A DNA stretch of 53,590 nt. Origin: Flammeovirgaceae bacterium SG7u.111 (GTDB lineage: Bacteria; Bacteroidota; Bacteroidia; Cytophagales; Flammeovirgaceae). Shown piece by piece: positions 46,101-53,590 of the stretch. Under the pieces are notes generated by a model. The model was not told the origin of the DNA and did no database searches. It was given only the letters and a program-made list of their open reading frames with translations. Both the position numbers and the translations under genes were made by a program. The stretch is taken from positions 1-53,590 of the forward strand of contig CP139022.1 of NCBI GenBank assembly GCA_034044135.1, read 5' to 3'. The stretch's first letter is position 1. Every line of letters starts with the position of its first letter.

Positions 46101-49100
46101 CCTGGAATAAGCAAGGGTCTTATTCCAGATGAAGTTTTAAGAGATCCAGATATCAATGCAACCACGGCTACGCTTCCTCCTGCGCCAGCAGCACCAAGTG
46201 GATTAGTAGCGACTCCGCTTACCAATTCTTCTATTAAGATAGATTGGGCGGATAATAGCAACAATGAGCAGGGCTTTGAAGTGTACAGATCAAATGGAAA
46301 TAACACAAATTATTTGCTTTTCGAGACGCTGGATGCCGATGCGACTTCGTATACAGACGAAGGGTTATTTACAGGAGTATCTTATTACTATAAAGTTGTT
46401 GCGGTAAATGTAGGAGGTACTGCAGAGTCTGGTGAAGTAGTGAGTAAAACTCTCAATACAGTACCTTCGCTGACTGGTATTATCGATCAAACAATGCGAT
46501 TTGGAACTTCTCTGGAAATAACTCTTTTTGGAGAAGATATCGATGGTAATTCTTTAAGTTATAATGTACAAAATCTTCCATCTTTTGCCTCTTTGGTAGA
46601 CTATGGAGATGGAACAGGGCAAATTACTTTTACACCTGCTGATGCTCAACAAGGAAACTATCAAAACATCGTAGTGGAGTTGATAGATAATGAAGGAGGG
46701 GTAGCGAGCGAAGCTTTTTCACTATTGGTAAATGATAATTATGTACCTGTCGTTGCTGCTATTTCTGACGTAATGATGAAAGAGCAAGAGGCTTTGGAAG
46801 TATCGTTCTCCGCCACAGACCAGAACGGGGTATCGGACCTTGTGTGGACGGTATCTGGTCTTCCTGCTTTTGGTGTTTTCGAGTCGGATACAGATGGTAC
46901 AGCAAAGATAACTTTTAACCCAGGGCTTTCTGATGTTGGTTCATACCCTATTCAAATAAGCGTAACAGATTCCGAAGGTGCAATATCTGCAGAGGCTTTC
47001 ACCCTGGAGGTGGAGGATATCTCTGTAGGGCTAGAGGTCTACGTGAACCTGAACGGACCTTCGTACGATGCGGGCTGGCCTTGGAACAACACGCACGATG
47101 ACCCTGCGAGCGGTTCGTCCTTCGGGCCTTTCCTGGACGCGGGCGGCGCCCCCACCACGGTAGGCCTCCGCACGTCGGACTTCGGGGTGAACACGCTGGG
47201 CTCGGTCTCCGGCTCAGGGGTGTACCCTTCGGACGTGATGCGCACGTCCTACTGGTCTAGCCGGGCATCCGAGAGCTTCACGCTCACGGGCCTGCCGTCG
47301 GGCTACGTGTACGAGCTGGTGTTCTTCGGCAGCCGTGACGAGGGCGGGCAGACGAACCGTACGACGGACTACAGCGTTGGGGGGGAGACGGTGTCGCTGA
47401 ACGCCTCCAAGAACAGCACGGAGACGGTATCGATCTCGGGGCTGTCCGCGGACGCCTCGGGGGAGCTCACGGTGACGGTATCGAAAGGTTCCGGCTCCGC
47501 GTACAGCTACCTGAACGCGCTGGTGGTGAAGGGCTCCCTGGACGACGGCACGCCCCCCGCCGCCCCGCGCGATCTTTCCGCCTCGCTGGGGGCAGGCCCA
47601 TCCGTGGGGCTGTCCTGGCTTGACGCGGCCTACAACGAGACGGGCTACGAGGTATGGCGCTCCACGTCTGAGGGCGGCCCATATGCCCTGCTCTCGACGG
47701 CCGATGCGGATGCCTCCGTCTATGTTGACAACGCGGTATCGGGCAGCACGGTGTATTATTACAAGGTACGTGGGGTGAACGCATATGGGGGGTCTGCCTA
47801 TAGCGGGACGGTATCAGTGGGGACGCCCAACGCCCCGCCGGTATTGTCCCCTGTCGGGACCGTCGGGCTGAAGAGCGGGGAGGCGCTTCAGGTGGCCGTC
47901 ATCGCCACAGACGGCGACCCCGGCGACGAGGTCTCATTGTCCGCCACCGGCCTTCCTGCATTTGCGGTGTTCGAGGACCAGGGCTCTGGGAACGGCACGC
48001 TTTCGCTGTCGCCACAGCCTGGCGACGAGGGCAGCTATATGGCCATCGCAACGGCCTCGGACCAGAACGGTGGCACGGCACAACAAGAGATCGAGATTGT
48101 GGTAACAAGTGGAGATTTAACCACCATCTATGTAAACTTCAATGAGGGCTTAAATGCACCATCCCCTTGGAATAATACAGCGGCTGCTCCAACAGCAAAC
48201 AGAACAATTAGTGACCTAAAGGATGAGACGAATACAGGAACAGGTATTTCTCTAAGAATGATGGATGCTTGGTCAGGATCGAATACTTTAGGTATAAATA
48301 CAGGTAATGATTCTGGTATTTATCCAGATAATGTAATACAATCAGCTTATTGGGAAAGTACTGGAAATAATAAGAGAATTAGAATTTCTGGTCTCACTGA
48401 TGCTAACAAGTATAACTTCATCTTCTTTGCAAGTAGAGATGGAGGAGGTAACCGTACCACCAACTATACAATAAATGGAGAGACGGTTTCTTTAAATGCA
48501 TCTTATAACGGCGATAATACTGTACAGATCAACGGGGTTTCACCAGATGCTTCTGGCGAGGTTACTATCAATGCACAAAAGGCCTCTGGAGCTAGCTATG
48601 GTTATATCAATGCTTTAATCATACAAGCTTATGAAGATGACGGTTTGCCATTATCGCCAGATCAACTAATTGTTGCAGGAACTTCAAAGACTGATTTAAC
48701 AATCAGCTGGGCAGATAACTCTGACAACGAGACTGGCTTCGAAATTTGGAAGTCTTCTGTTTCAGAAGGAGGGTTTAGCTTGTATCATACTACTTCAGCT
48801 AATGTGAAGTCATTTGTTGATAATGTTCCAGAAAACAGCACTTTCTATTATAAAGTAAGGGCTATCAATACTTTTGGTGAGTCAAGCTTTACATCAGTAG
48901 TAGGAGGTTCAACGATAGCATTCACACTTTCTGTTAACTTCAATGTCGACAACCCTGCTGGAGCTCCATGGAATAATATGAATACAGATCCATTCCCGGG
49001 AACTGTACTATCAGGCTTGAAAAATGATGATGGTAACAATACAGGAATGTCTATTACTATTGTAGAGAGTAGCCTTGATTATGACGAATTCTCATTTGGG

Positions 49101-49796
49101 TTTGATGGTATGAATCCATTCGGGATGAATACGGGAAATAACTCTGGAGTAGTGCCAGACAACGTAATGAGAAGCTCTTACTGGATGGATCCGGGTAAAA
49201 CAGCCCAATTCTTGGTGAAAGGGATGAATCTATCTTATGGATATAATTTTATATTTTTCGCAAGTAGAGATGGGGACGGAAATAGGAGTACAGATTATAT
49301 AATAGATGGGAGGACAGCGACATTAAACGCTGCTAAAAATACACAGAATACCACTCAGATAAACGGTATTAGTCCTAATGACAATGGTGAGGTGTTGATT
49401 ACAGTTGCTACTTCTCCAGGTTCTATGTTTGGGTATATAAATGGATTAATAGTCCAGAGTTATGTAAAGCCTCAAGGTGGTGCCAGTGCACGTGTTGCTA
49501 ATAGTTTCCAACTTACCGAAGAGTTTATTGGCAGTGAGATTTCAGGCATTTATCCTAATCCTTTTACAAACACCTTTTCGGTAGATGTAGATTTGAAAGG
49601 AAAGGATGAATTGAAAATCAAAGTCTTGGATCTGAGCGGGCGTGTGGTGTACAAACATCCATATCTGATACTGGAGAAGGGTGTTCATAATGTGGATATT
49701 GATCTGACTGATATAGGGCTAAATAAAGGTATGTATTTGCTAGAAGTTAGTGGATACGAACTAGGTACCCAAGTTTTCAAACTGATAAAAAATTAA
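43116..49796 (+). CDS. Giant T9SS surface protein with esterase, PA14 and Fn3 domains
   Basis: The 2,226-residue product has a signal peptide (MKKVLLLFFCLQSFLLSTYS, cleavage near SYSQ) and an esterase-like alpha/beta-hydrolase domain (43190-43960; GLSSGG nucleophile elbow, GVGHG histidine). Two Ig-like segments come next (to 44440), then two Fn3 (44460-45010), PA14 (45010-45470), Fn3, PA14 (45740-46140), Fn3, two cadherin-like domains (46460-47030), module, Fn3 and cadherin-like (these three in the G+C-rich block), module (48119-48639), Fn3, module (48928-49468) and a type A T9SS sorting domain with YPNPF (49530-49796). It is a tandem paralogue of the gene at 51067, which has LamG where this one has its second PA14. 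Adhesion or polymer binding with ester hydrolysis is inferred. Confidence 0.95.
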   Translation: MKKVLLLFFCLQSFLLSTYSYSQVLDPNDPVVRWEEGDPVPSQPAFGQIGKWIAKSVVRWDNEPFKPYIYKGMPFRLMFPKNYDPNRAEKYPIIVMFHGRGEAGDITDNERQLIHGAEKHKNAIENGTYDGFLLFGQNTSGWWNSYLYGVINDLITNKMPTEINIDLNKVYVHGLSSGGIGVWEMVINYPRIAAAVLPMSASSSYQTNILNKLKFTPMWIFQGSEDSNPPPERTISQVNLLKGLGADVAYTIYEGVGHGTWNRAYSESDFFPFMNRANKVNPWVLFGKSEFCPGDQVNVTIGVTAGFDGYQWRKNGNVISGANGNTVSVSDYGVYDVRIKRGSDWSYWSPTPVEIKIKEPTVTPPIQIEGLASKVIPAPDGNNGVTLELPDGYVTYQWKKVGNNSVIGSSRMLTVTEPGEYIASVTELNGCSSSFSDPFSVVNANGSNGPDAVNGLLAYAPSKTTIQLNWSDNPNATYNETGFEVYRGDEAGGPYQLVAITDADELTYLDEDLAPNTEYFYIVRPVNDKAAGPESTEVNARTQVDKENPAAPLNLKVVSTTNNSVSLAWDASTDNVGIGRYDVYQNGVKAVVTEGTSTTIYNLVEEQVYTFYVKARDITGNESAASNQVTAAAIFSGLTYKYYEGSWNSLPDFNALTPDASGRADNIDISIRQQDDNFAVLWEGFVNIPIAGTYTFETRSDDGSKLYIGEYDEANLLVNNDGLHGTVSKSASYTFASAGAYPIAVSFFEKGGGQVMEVYWSSDQGLAREKMPNEAFGSDFIMPGLPPEVPTQLAATSISYEQIDLTWSDNSNNETGFQLYRADNPVGPFYPVAIVGVDETSYSDLGLDAETTYFYKVMAIGQYGESGFSDEIKRGLDYSYYEQNFSNLDQLETATPIKTGVSDDFDLSSRERDSNIAFKWEGTISLPATGDYKFYTRSDDGSELFINGTQVVFNDYNQGMTERGGTINLVAGNYPIKVTWRQGGGGYGLEVRYEGPGISKGLIPDEVLRDPDINATTATLPPAPAAPSGLVATPLTNSSIKIDWADNSNNEQGFEVYRSNGNNTNYLLFETLDADATSYTDEGLFTGVSYYYKVVAVNVGGTAESGEVVSKTLNTVPSLTGIIDQTMRFGTSLEITLFGEDIDGNSLSYNVQNLPSFASLVDYGDGTGQITFTPADAQQGNYQNIVVELIDNEGGVASEAFSLLVNDNYVPVVAAISDVMMKEQEALEVSFSATDQNGVSDLVWTVSGLPAFGVFESDTDGTAKITFNPGLSDVGSYPIQISVTDSEGAISAEAFTLEVEDISVGLEVYVNLNGPSYDAGWPWNNTHDDPASGSSFGPFLDAGGAPTTVGLRTSDFGVNTLGSVSGSGVYPSDVMRTSYWSSRASESFTLTGLPSGYVYELVFFGSRDEGGQTNRTTDYSVGGETVSLNASKNSTETVSISGLSADASGELTVTVSKGSGSAYSYLNALVVKGSLDDGTPPAAPRDLSASLGAGPSVGLSWLDAAYNETGYEVWRSTSEGGPYALLSTADADASVYVDNAVSGSTVYYYKVRGVNAYGGSAYSGTVSVGTPNAPPVLSPVGTVGLKSGEALQVAVIATDGDPGDEVSLSATGLPAFAVFEDQGSGNGTLSLSPQPGDEGSYMAIATASDQNGGTAQQEIEIVVTSGDLTTIYVNFNEGLNAPSPWNNTAAAPTANRTISDLKDETNTGTGISLRMMDAWSGSNTLGINTGNDSGIYPDNVIQSAYWESTGNNKRIRISGLTDANKYNFIFFASRDGGGNRTTNYTINGETVSLNASYNGDNTVQINGVSPDASGEVTINAQKASGASYGYINALIIQAYEDDGLPLSPDQLIVAGTSKTDLTISWADNSDNETGFEIWKSSVSEGGFSLYHTTSANVKSFVDNVPENSTFYYKVRAINTFGESSFTSVVGGSTIAFTLSVNFNVDNPAGAPWNNMNTDPFPGTVLSGLKNDDGNNTGMSITIVESSLDYDEFSFGFDGMNPFGMNTGNNSGVVPDNVMRSSYWMDPGKTAQFLVKGMNLSYGYNFIFFASRDGDGNRSTDYIIDGRTATLNAAKNTQNTTQINGISPNDNGEVLITVATSPGSMFGYINGLIVQSYVKPQGGASARVANSFQLTEEFIGSEISGIYPNPFTNTFSVDVDLKGKDELKIKVLDLSGRVVYKHPYLILEKGVHNVDIDLTDIGLNKGMYLLEVSGYELGTQVFKLIKN
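47007..48104 (+). repeat. 1,098-bp G+C-rich direct repeat, copy 2
   Basis: This is the second copy of the block at 1602-2699, in the same orientation and the same reading frame. The flanking bases differ immediately outside it (c/g at 1601/47006 and g/a at 2700/48105). On the circle the two copies start 8,185 bp apart by the short way round. Confidence 0.95.
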
Positions 49797-49817
49797 TTTA
49801 ACTTCTTCTCCAGATGA

Positions 49818-49866
49818 AGACGAAAGGTGGGCTTTATTTACTTAAAATAAGACTCATCTTTCGTCT
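49818..49866 (+). terminator. Long hairpin between surface-protein gene and acyltransferase gene
   Basis: Two 22-base arms (49818-49839 and 49845-49866) pair with a few G-U pairs and one mismatch around a 5-base loop. It sits 22 bp after the stop of the giant gene and 16 bp before the acyltransferase start, so it may act as a terminator or attenuator within a transcript. Confidence 0.6.
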
Positions 49867-49881
49867 ACTAACAGAATAGTT

Positions 49882-51051
49882 ATGCAGAAAAAACTTAATT
49901 ATAGACTCCATAGTATGGATGCTTTGCGGGCTATAACTATGTTTTTGGGGGTTGTACTACATGCTGCGATGTCTTATCAGCTATATCCAAGAAGTGGCTG
50001 GCCTCAAGACAGCTCTTCTTCTAGTATGTTGTATGACTTTGTATATCAATGGATACATTCTTTTAGAATGCCTTTGTTCTTTTTAATCGCTGGTTTTTTT
50101 ACACGCTTTCTTTATTTAAAAATAGGACATAAAGCTTTTTTAAAGCATAGGGTTAAGAGGATTTTAATTCCTTTTCTGGTGGGCTTGGTTTTGATAGTCC
50201 CCTTCACCGCTTTTCCATTTCATTTTTATAACTACTTTATTTCAAATGGTGAATCGTTAAAAGAATCGGCAAGTTTAGCCCTGAGAGCTGCAGTTAATTG
50301 GAATGGCCTTATCCATTTATGGTTTTTGTACTATCTTATTATTTTCTATAGTGCCTATCTAGGTTTGAAATGGATTTTAGACAAAACAGGGTTTAATGGA
50401 AAGGTATTTAGTTCGGCTTTTTTTCCCAGTACCCTCAACATAATACTGCTATCTATAGCCCTTTTTGTCATACAGTTTCTCTTTCTAGAAGTAAAGATAG
50501 AACCGTGGACAGGTATAAAAATCAGGTGGAATTTGATGCTGTATTATGGCACATTCTATTATATAGGGTATGCAATGCAAAGAAATATAGATTCTTTACA
50601 TGTGTGTAATTCAGTCTATAAGTATTACTTACTTATAGGTACTTGCTTCAGTTTTTTGAATTTTTATTTGGTCAACACGCATGATGTAGCAAGCGCAAGT
50701 ACTCTTAGTATTGCCTTGCTAAAGGGAAGCATAGCGATACAAACAAATCTATTGATATTTGGAATGCTAGGTTTCTTTATGACTGCTTTTGAAAAAGAGC
50801 AAAAACTCATGCGATATTTTTCTGATGCATCTTATTGGGTATATCTCATCCATTTGCCAATTGTTGTTGGTTTACAAGTACTTCTGTTGAAGCTGAACTA
50901 TTTTGACCACTTCAAATTTGGGATAATTCTTCTGTTAACAACTATCATAACTTTAGTTACTTACCAAGCTTTTGTACGATATTCTATCATAGGGGTATAT
51001 CTTCATGGTGCGCGCCAAAGGGAGGTATTAATACAGTCTTTCAAATCTTAA
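49882..51051 (+). CDS. Acyltransferase family 3, OpgC/MdoC-like
   Basis: The 389-residue protein begins LHSMDALRAITMFLGVVLHAAMSY and continues with SFRMPLFFLIAGFFTRFLYLK and a basic VKRILIPFL stretch, the pattern of OpgC/MdoC-type acyltransferase-3 proteins. About ten membrane segments follow. OpgC transfers succinyl groups to periplasmic glucans; the acyl group and target here are unknown. It sits between the two giant esterase-bearing paralogues and would lie on the 8.2-kb piece lost if the two G+C-rich repeats recombined. Confidence 0.9.
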   Translation: MQKKLNYRLHSMDALRAITMFLGVVLHAAMSYQLYPRSGWPQDSSSSSMLYDFVYQWIHSFRMPLFFLIAGFFTRFLYLKIGHKAFLKHRVKRILIPFLVGLVLIVPFTAFPFHFYNYFISNGESLKESASLALRAAVNWNGLIHLWFLYYLIIFYSAYLGLKWILDKTGFNGKVFSSAFFPSTLNIILLSIALFVIQFLFLEVKIEPWTGIKIRWNLMLYYGTFYYIGYAMQRNIDSLHVCNSVYKYYLLIGTCFSFLNFYLVNTHDVASASTLSIALLKGSIAIQTNLLIFGMLGFFMTAFEKEQKLMRYFSDASYWVYLIHLPIVVGLQVLLLKLNYFDHFKFGIILLLTTIITLVTYQAFVRYSIIGVYLHGARQREVLIQSFKS

Positions 51052-51066
51052 ATTTTTCATATCAAT

Positions 51067-53590
51067 ATGAAAAAAACTTTTACTCATTTACTTATAGCTA
51101 CTACATTCTTTCTAAGCTTTCATGTGGCTTTAGGTCAAATTTTGGATCCAAATGATCCTATTGTAGAATACGATTCTATTGCTCCCCCTATCCAACCAGC
51201 CTATGGTCAAATAGGCAAATGGGTGGTTACTCCTGAGGTAAATTGGGATTCAGATCAATGGAAGTCGTATATCTACAAAGGAGTGCCTTTTAGACTGAGG
51301 TTCCCCAATAACTACGACCCGTCAAGAGCAGAAGAATATCCTATGATATTTATTTTGCATGGATATGGTTTTAAGGATGGTACGATATATCTCAATGACC
51401 GCCACCTGAATAACGCAGGCGCAGATGCATTTGAAAGTGCTATAAATAATGGTAAGTATGATGGGTTTGTTATTTCCCCACAAGCAATTTCCAAATTCTC
51501 CTTACCGATCTTTCAAGCATTATCAGAACTGGTAACCATATTTGATGACGAGCTTAATATCGATATCAATAGAATCTCGCTCAATGGAAGGTCTGGCGGA
51601 GCCGTTTCTGTATGGGACTTCATTGCAGAGCACCCAACGTTATTTTCTTCTGCTTTGCCTATAAGTGGTATATCTCCAGGAACAGCCAGTAAAATAGAAG
51701 ATTATAAATTTACACCTATTTGGGTGTTCCAAGGTGAGAAAGATAAGGGACCTTACCCTTACCAAACGGAAGCACTTGTATCGCAAGTGGAAGCTGCTGG
51801 AGGGGACATTACCTACAAGCTTTATTTAGGTAAAGGGCATGGTATTATGTCAACAGTATATGCTGAAGATGAATTCTTTCCTTATATGCTTGAATCAAAT
51901 AAAGTGAACCCATGGGTGTTGTATGGCCAACACGAGTTTTGCCCAGGAGACCCTGTGAATATTATGGTTGGGGTAACAGCTGGTTTTGATGGCTACGAAT
52001 GGAGAAAAGATGGCGTTTTGTTGGCAGGTGAAACAGGCAACACGATTCAAGTAACGGAATATGGTACATACGATGTACGTATCAAAAGAGGCAATGAATG
52101 GTCGTATTGGTCACCTAAACCGATGATTGTAGGGGAGAAAGCTGTTACCATAACCCCTCCTATTATGGTGAGCGAAGGAATGAGTAAAGTGTTACCATCT
52201 GCCGATGGCAGCACAACTGTCACGCTTGAACTGCCAGAAGGGTATGAGTCTTATGAATGGCAAAAAGCAGGTAATGGGACGGTTTTGGGTACATCAAGGA
52301 CACTTGTTGTTTCGGAACCAAGTGAATATATAGCACGAGTTACTGAAAAGTTTGGATGTTCCAGTAATTTTTCTTCTCCATTTAAAGTAGTAGATGCTGC
52401 GGGCATTGGAGCTCCAGATGAATTAAATGGTTTGGTTGCATATGCTATTTCCAAAACAGAAATTCAGCTAAATTGGAGTGATAACCCAAATGCTACTTAT
52501 AACGAAACAGGTTTTGAAATATATAGGAGTTTAGAACAGGGAACTGGCTTTACACTTATTCATGTAACGGGTGCAGATGAGCTTTCATACCTAGATACGG
52601 AGCTTTCTCCCAATACAGAATATTTTTATATTCTAAGACCAATTAATGAAGAGGGAGCTGCTCCTGTTTCAGAAGAGGTCTCTACCCAAACACAAGTTGA
52701 TAGCGAAGACCCTACTGCCCCTAGTGATCTTTATGCGGAGTCCGTAAGCTCAACACAAGTGACATTGAAGTGGAAGGCTTCAAGTGACAATGTAGGGGTA
52801 TACAGGTATGATGTGTATCAGAATGGGCAAAAAGCATTAGTGGTTGATGATACACAAGTAACTGTCTACAACTTAATTGCTGGGAAAGTATATAACTTCT
52901 CTGTAGTAGCACGTGATGTGACAGGTAATGAGTCTGTTCAAAGTAATCAAGTAGTGGTTGCTGCATTAGATCCATTTCTAAATTATAAATATTATGAAGG
53001 AACTTGGAGTGTTCTTCCTGATTTCAATGCTCTTACTTCTGTAAAAGAAGGTACGACTGCTAACGTAGATATTGATTTAAGAGATAGAAACTCGGATATT
53101 GCTTTCATATGGGAAGGGTTTATCAATATTCCCATAGCAGGTGCTTACACATTTGAAACCCGTTCGGATGATGGAAGTAAATTATATATAGGAGAGTATG
53201 ATGAAGCAAACCTTGTTGTCGACAATGATGGTGTCCATGGTTCTAGGTATAGATCTGGTACATATAACTTCGACGTGCCAGGTGATTACCCAATCGTAAT
53301 TACATATTTTCAAGGGGGAGGAAGTGGTAGAAGAATGGAGGTTTATTGGAAAAATACGGCACACGGAGTTACATCAAGACAAAGAATTCCAGATAATGCT
53401 TTCCGGGCAGGCTTTGACTTTCCAGACAATCCTCCTTCTACTCCTACTGAAATTGGGGCAACAGCTATTTCATATGATCAAATAGACCTTACTTGGATAG
53501 ATAATTCGGATAATGAAACAAGTTTCCAAATTTATAGATCGACATCTTTGAATGGTAGTTATTCTGCTGCTGGTATTGTTGGTGTGGATG
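51067..53590 (+). CDS. Giant T9SS surface protein, N-terminal part with esterase domain (continues at base 1)
   Basis: The ATG at 51067 begins a typical signal peptide (MKKTFTHLLIATTFFLSF, cleavage near ALGQ). Next comes an alpha/beta-hydrolase, esterase-like domain (about 51135-51920) with a nucleophile elbow GRSGG, a possible acid in GEKD and a possible catalytic His in GKGHG. Two Ig-like segments (51930-52400), two Fn3 domains (52410-52975), a PA14 domain (52980-53440) and the start of another Fn3 domain follow. There is no stop before the window ends. The frame runs on at base 1 to the stop at 4358. The order matches the paralogue at 43116-49796 domain for domain up to this point. It begins 15 bp after the acyltransferase gene ending at 51051, so the two may be co-transcribed. 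Esterase activity is inferred from the motifs and its substrate is unknown. Confidence 0.93.
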   Translation, partial: MKKTFTHLLIATTFFLSFHVALGQILDPNDPIVEYDSIAPPIQPAYGQIGKWVVTPEVNWDSDQWKSYIYKGVPFRLRFPNNYDPSRAEEYPMIFILHGYGFKDGTIYLNDRHLNNAGADAFESAINNGKYDGFVISPQAISKFSLPIFQALSELVTIFDDELNIDINRISLNGRSGGAVSVWDFIAEHPTLFSSALPISGISPGTASKIEDYKFTPIWVFQGEKDKGPYPYQTEALVSQVEAAGGDITYKLYLGKGHGIMSTVYAEDEFFPYMLESNKVNPWVLYGQHEFCPGDPVNIMVGVTAGFDGYEWRKDGVLLAGETGNTIQVTEYGTYDVRIKRGNEWSYWSPKPMIVGEKAVTITPPIMVSEGMSKVLPSADGSTTVTLELPEGYESYEWQKAGNGTVLGTSRTLVVSEPSEYIARVTEKFGCSSNFSSPFKVVDAAGIGAPDELNGLVAYAISKTEIQLNWSDNPNATYNETGFEIYRSLEQGTGFTLIHVTGADELSYLDTELSPNTEYFYILRPINEEGAAPVSEEVSTQTQVDSEDPTAPSDLYAESVSSTQVTLKWKASSDNVGVYRYDVYQNGQKALVVDDTQVTVYNLIAGKVYNFSVVARDVTGNESVQSNQVVVAALDPFLNYKYYEGTWSVLPDFNALTSVKEGTTANVDIDLRDRNSDIAFIWEGFINIPIAGAYTFETRSDDGSKLYIGEYDEANLVVDNDGVHGSRYRSGTYNFDVPGDYPIVITYFQGGGSGRRMEVYWKNTAHGVTSRQRIPDNAFRAGFDFPDNPPSTPTEIGATAISYDQIDLTWIDNSDNETSFQIYRSTSLNGSYSAAGIVGVD

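Noticed and set aside
1-53590. Mobilisation, conjugation, toxin-antitoxin, rRNA and tRNA genes
   Set aside because: I looked for relaxase, coupling protein, type IV secretion, small paired toxin-antitoxin and RNA genes and found none that I could support.

Overview
The window reads as one complete circular plasmid of 53,590 bp, opened inside a gene. The reading frame that starts at 51067 is still open at base 53590. It continues without a frame break at base 1 and stops at 4358. The joined protein aligns through the junction with its paralogue encoded at 43116-49796. The host is a member of the Bacteroidota, most likely a marine Cytophagales-type gliding bacterium. The reasons are several type IX secretion (T9SS) C-terminal sorting domains, the absence of Shine-Dalgarno sequences, TAnnTTTG-type promoter elements, low G+C, and large Fn3/PKD/PA14 surface proteins. 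The species cannot be named from the sequence.

The replicon core lies at about 33,990-38,392. It holds a Rep_3/RepB-type initiator gene, twelve 13-bp iterons of consensus CGACAGTTTCGGG at 20-22 bp periodicity, a 15-bp inverted repeat around one iteron, a parA-parB pair, and a dinD-like gene. An exact 19-bp direct repeat, once inside parB and once over its stop codon, is a candidate partition site. I see no relaxase, type IV secretion gene, transposase, resolvase, rRNA, tRNA or CRISPR array.

Most of the rest builds and decorates a surface polysaccharide. A long operon (4752-17450) encodes a receiver protein, a priming sugar transferase with a degenerate receiver-like N-terminus, four glycosyltransferases, a methyltransferase, a Wzx flippase, an MBOAT/SGNH O-acylation pair and two acyltransferase-3 proteins. 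A second block (18916-23245) encodes a Wzy-like polymerase and two GT-C type membrane proteins. A Wzc-like chain-length protein (30227-32416), a half-length TolC-like protein and another GT2 enzyme are separate. No Wza-like export protein is present, so that part should come from the chromosome. A UbiA-DprE1-DprE2 operon (39765-42788) matches the mycobacterial route to polyprenyl-phosphoryl-D-arabinofuranose and would supply a lipid-linked arabinose donor.

Three giant secreted proteins (43116-49796; 51067 through the junction to 4358; 25377-30230) each begin with a serine-esterase-like domain. They continue through Fn3, PA14, LamG, PKD or beta-helix domains and end in a T9SS sorting signal. 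The first two are tandem paralogues separated by an acyltransferase gene. They share a 1,098-bp block that appears identical and is far richer in G+C than the sequence around it. It encodes three complete domains. A roughly 165-residue module recurs seven times in the three proteins, once inserted in the middle of a PKD domain. I infer a plasmid devoted to surface identity: polymer synthesis, acylation, and secreted proteins that may bind and de-esterify that polymer.
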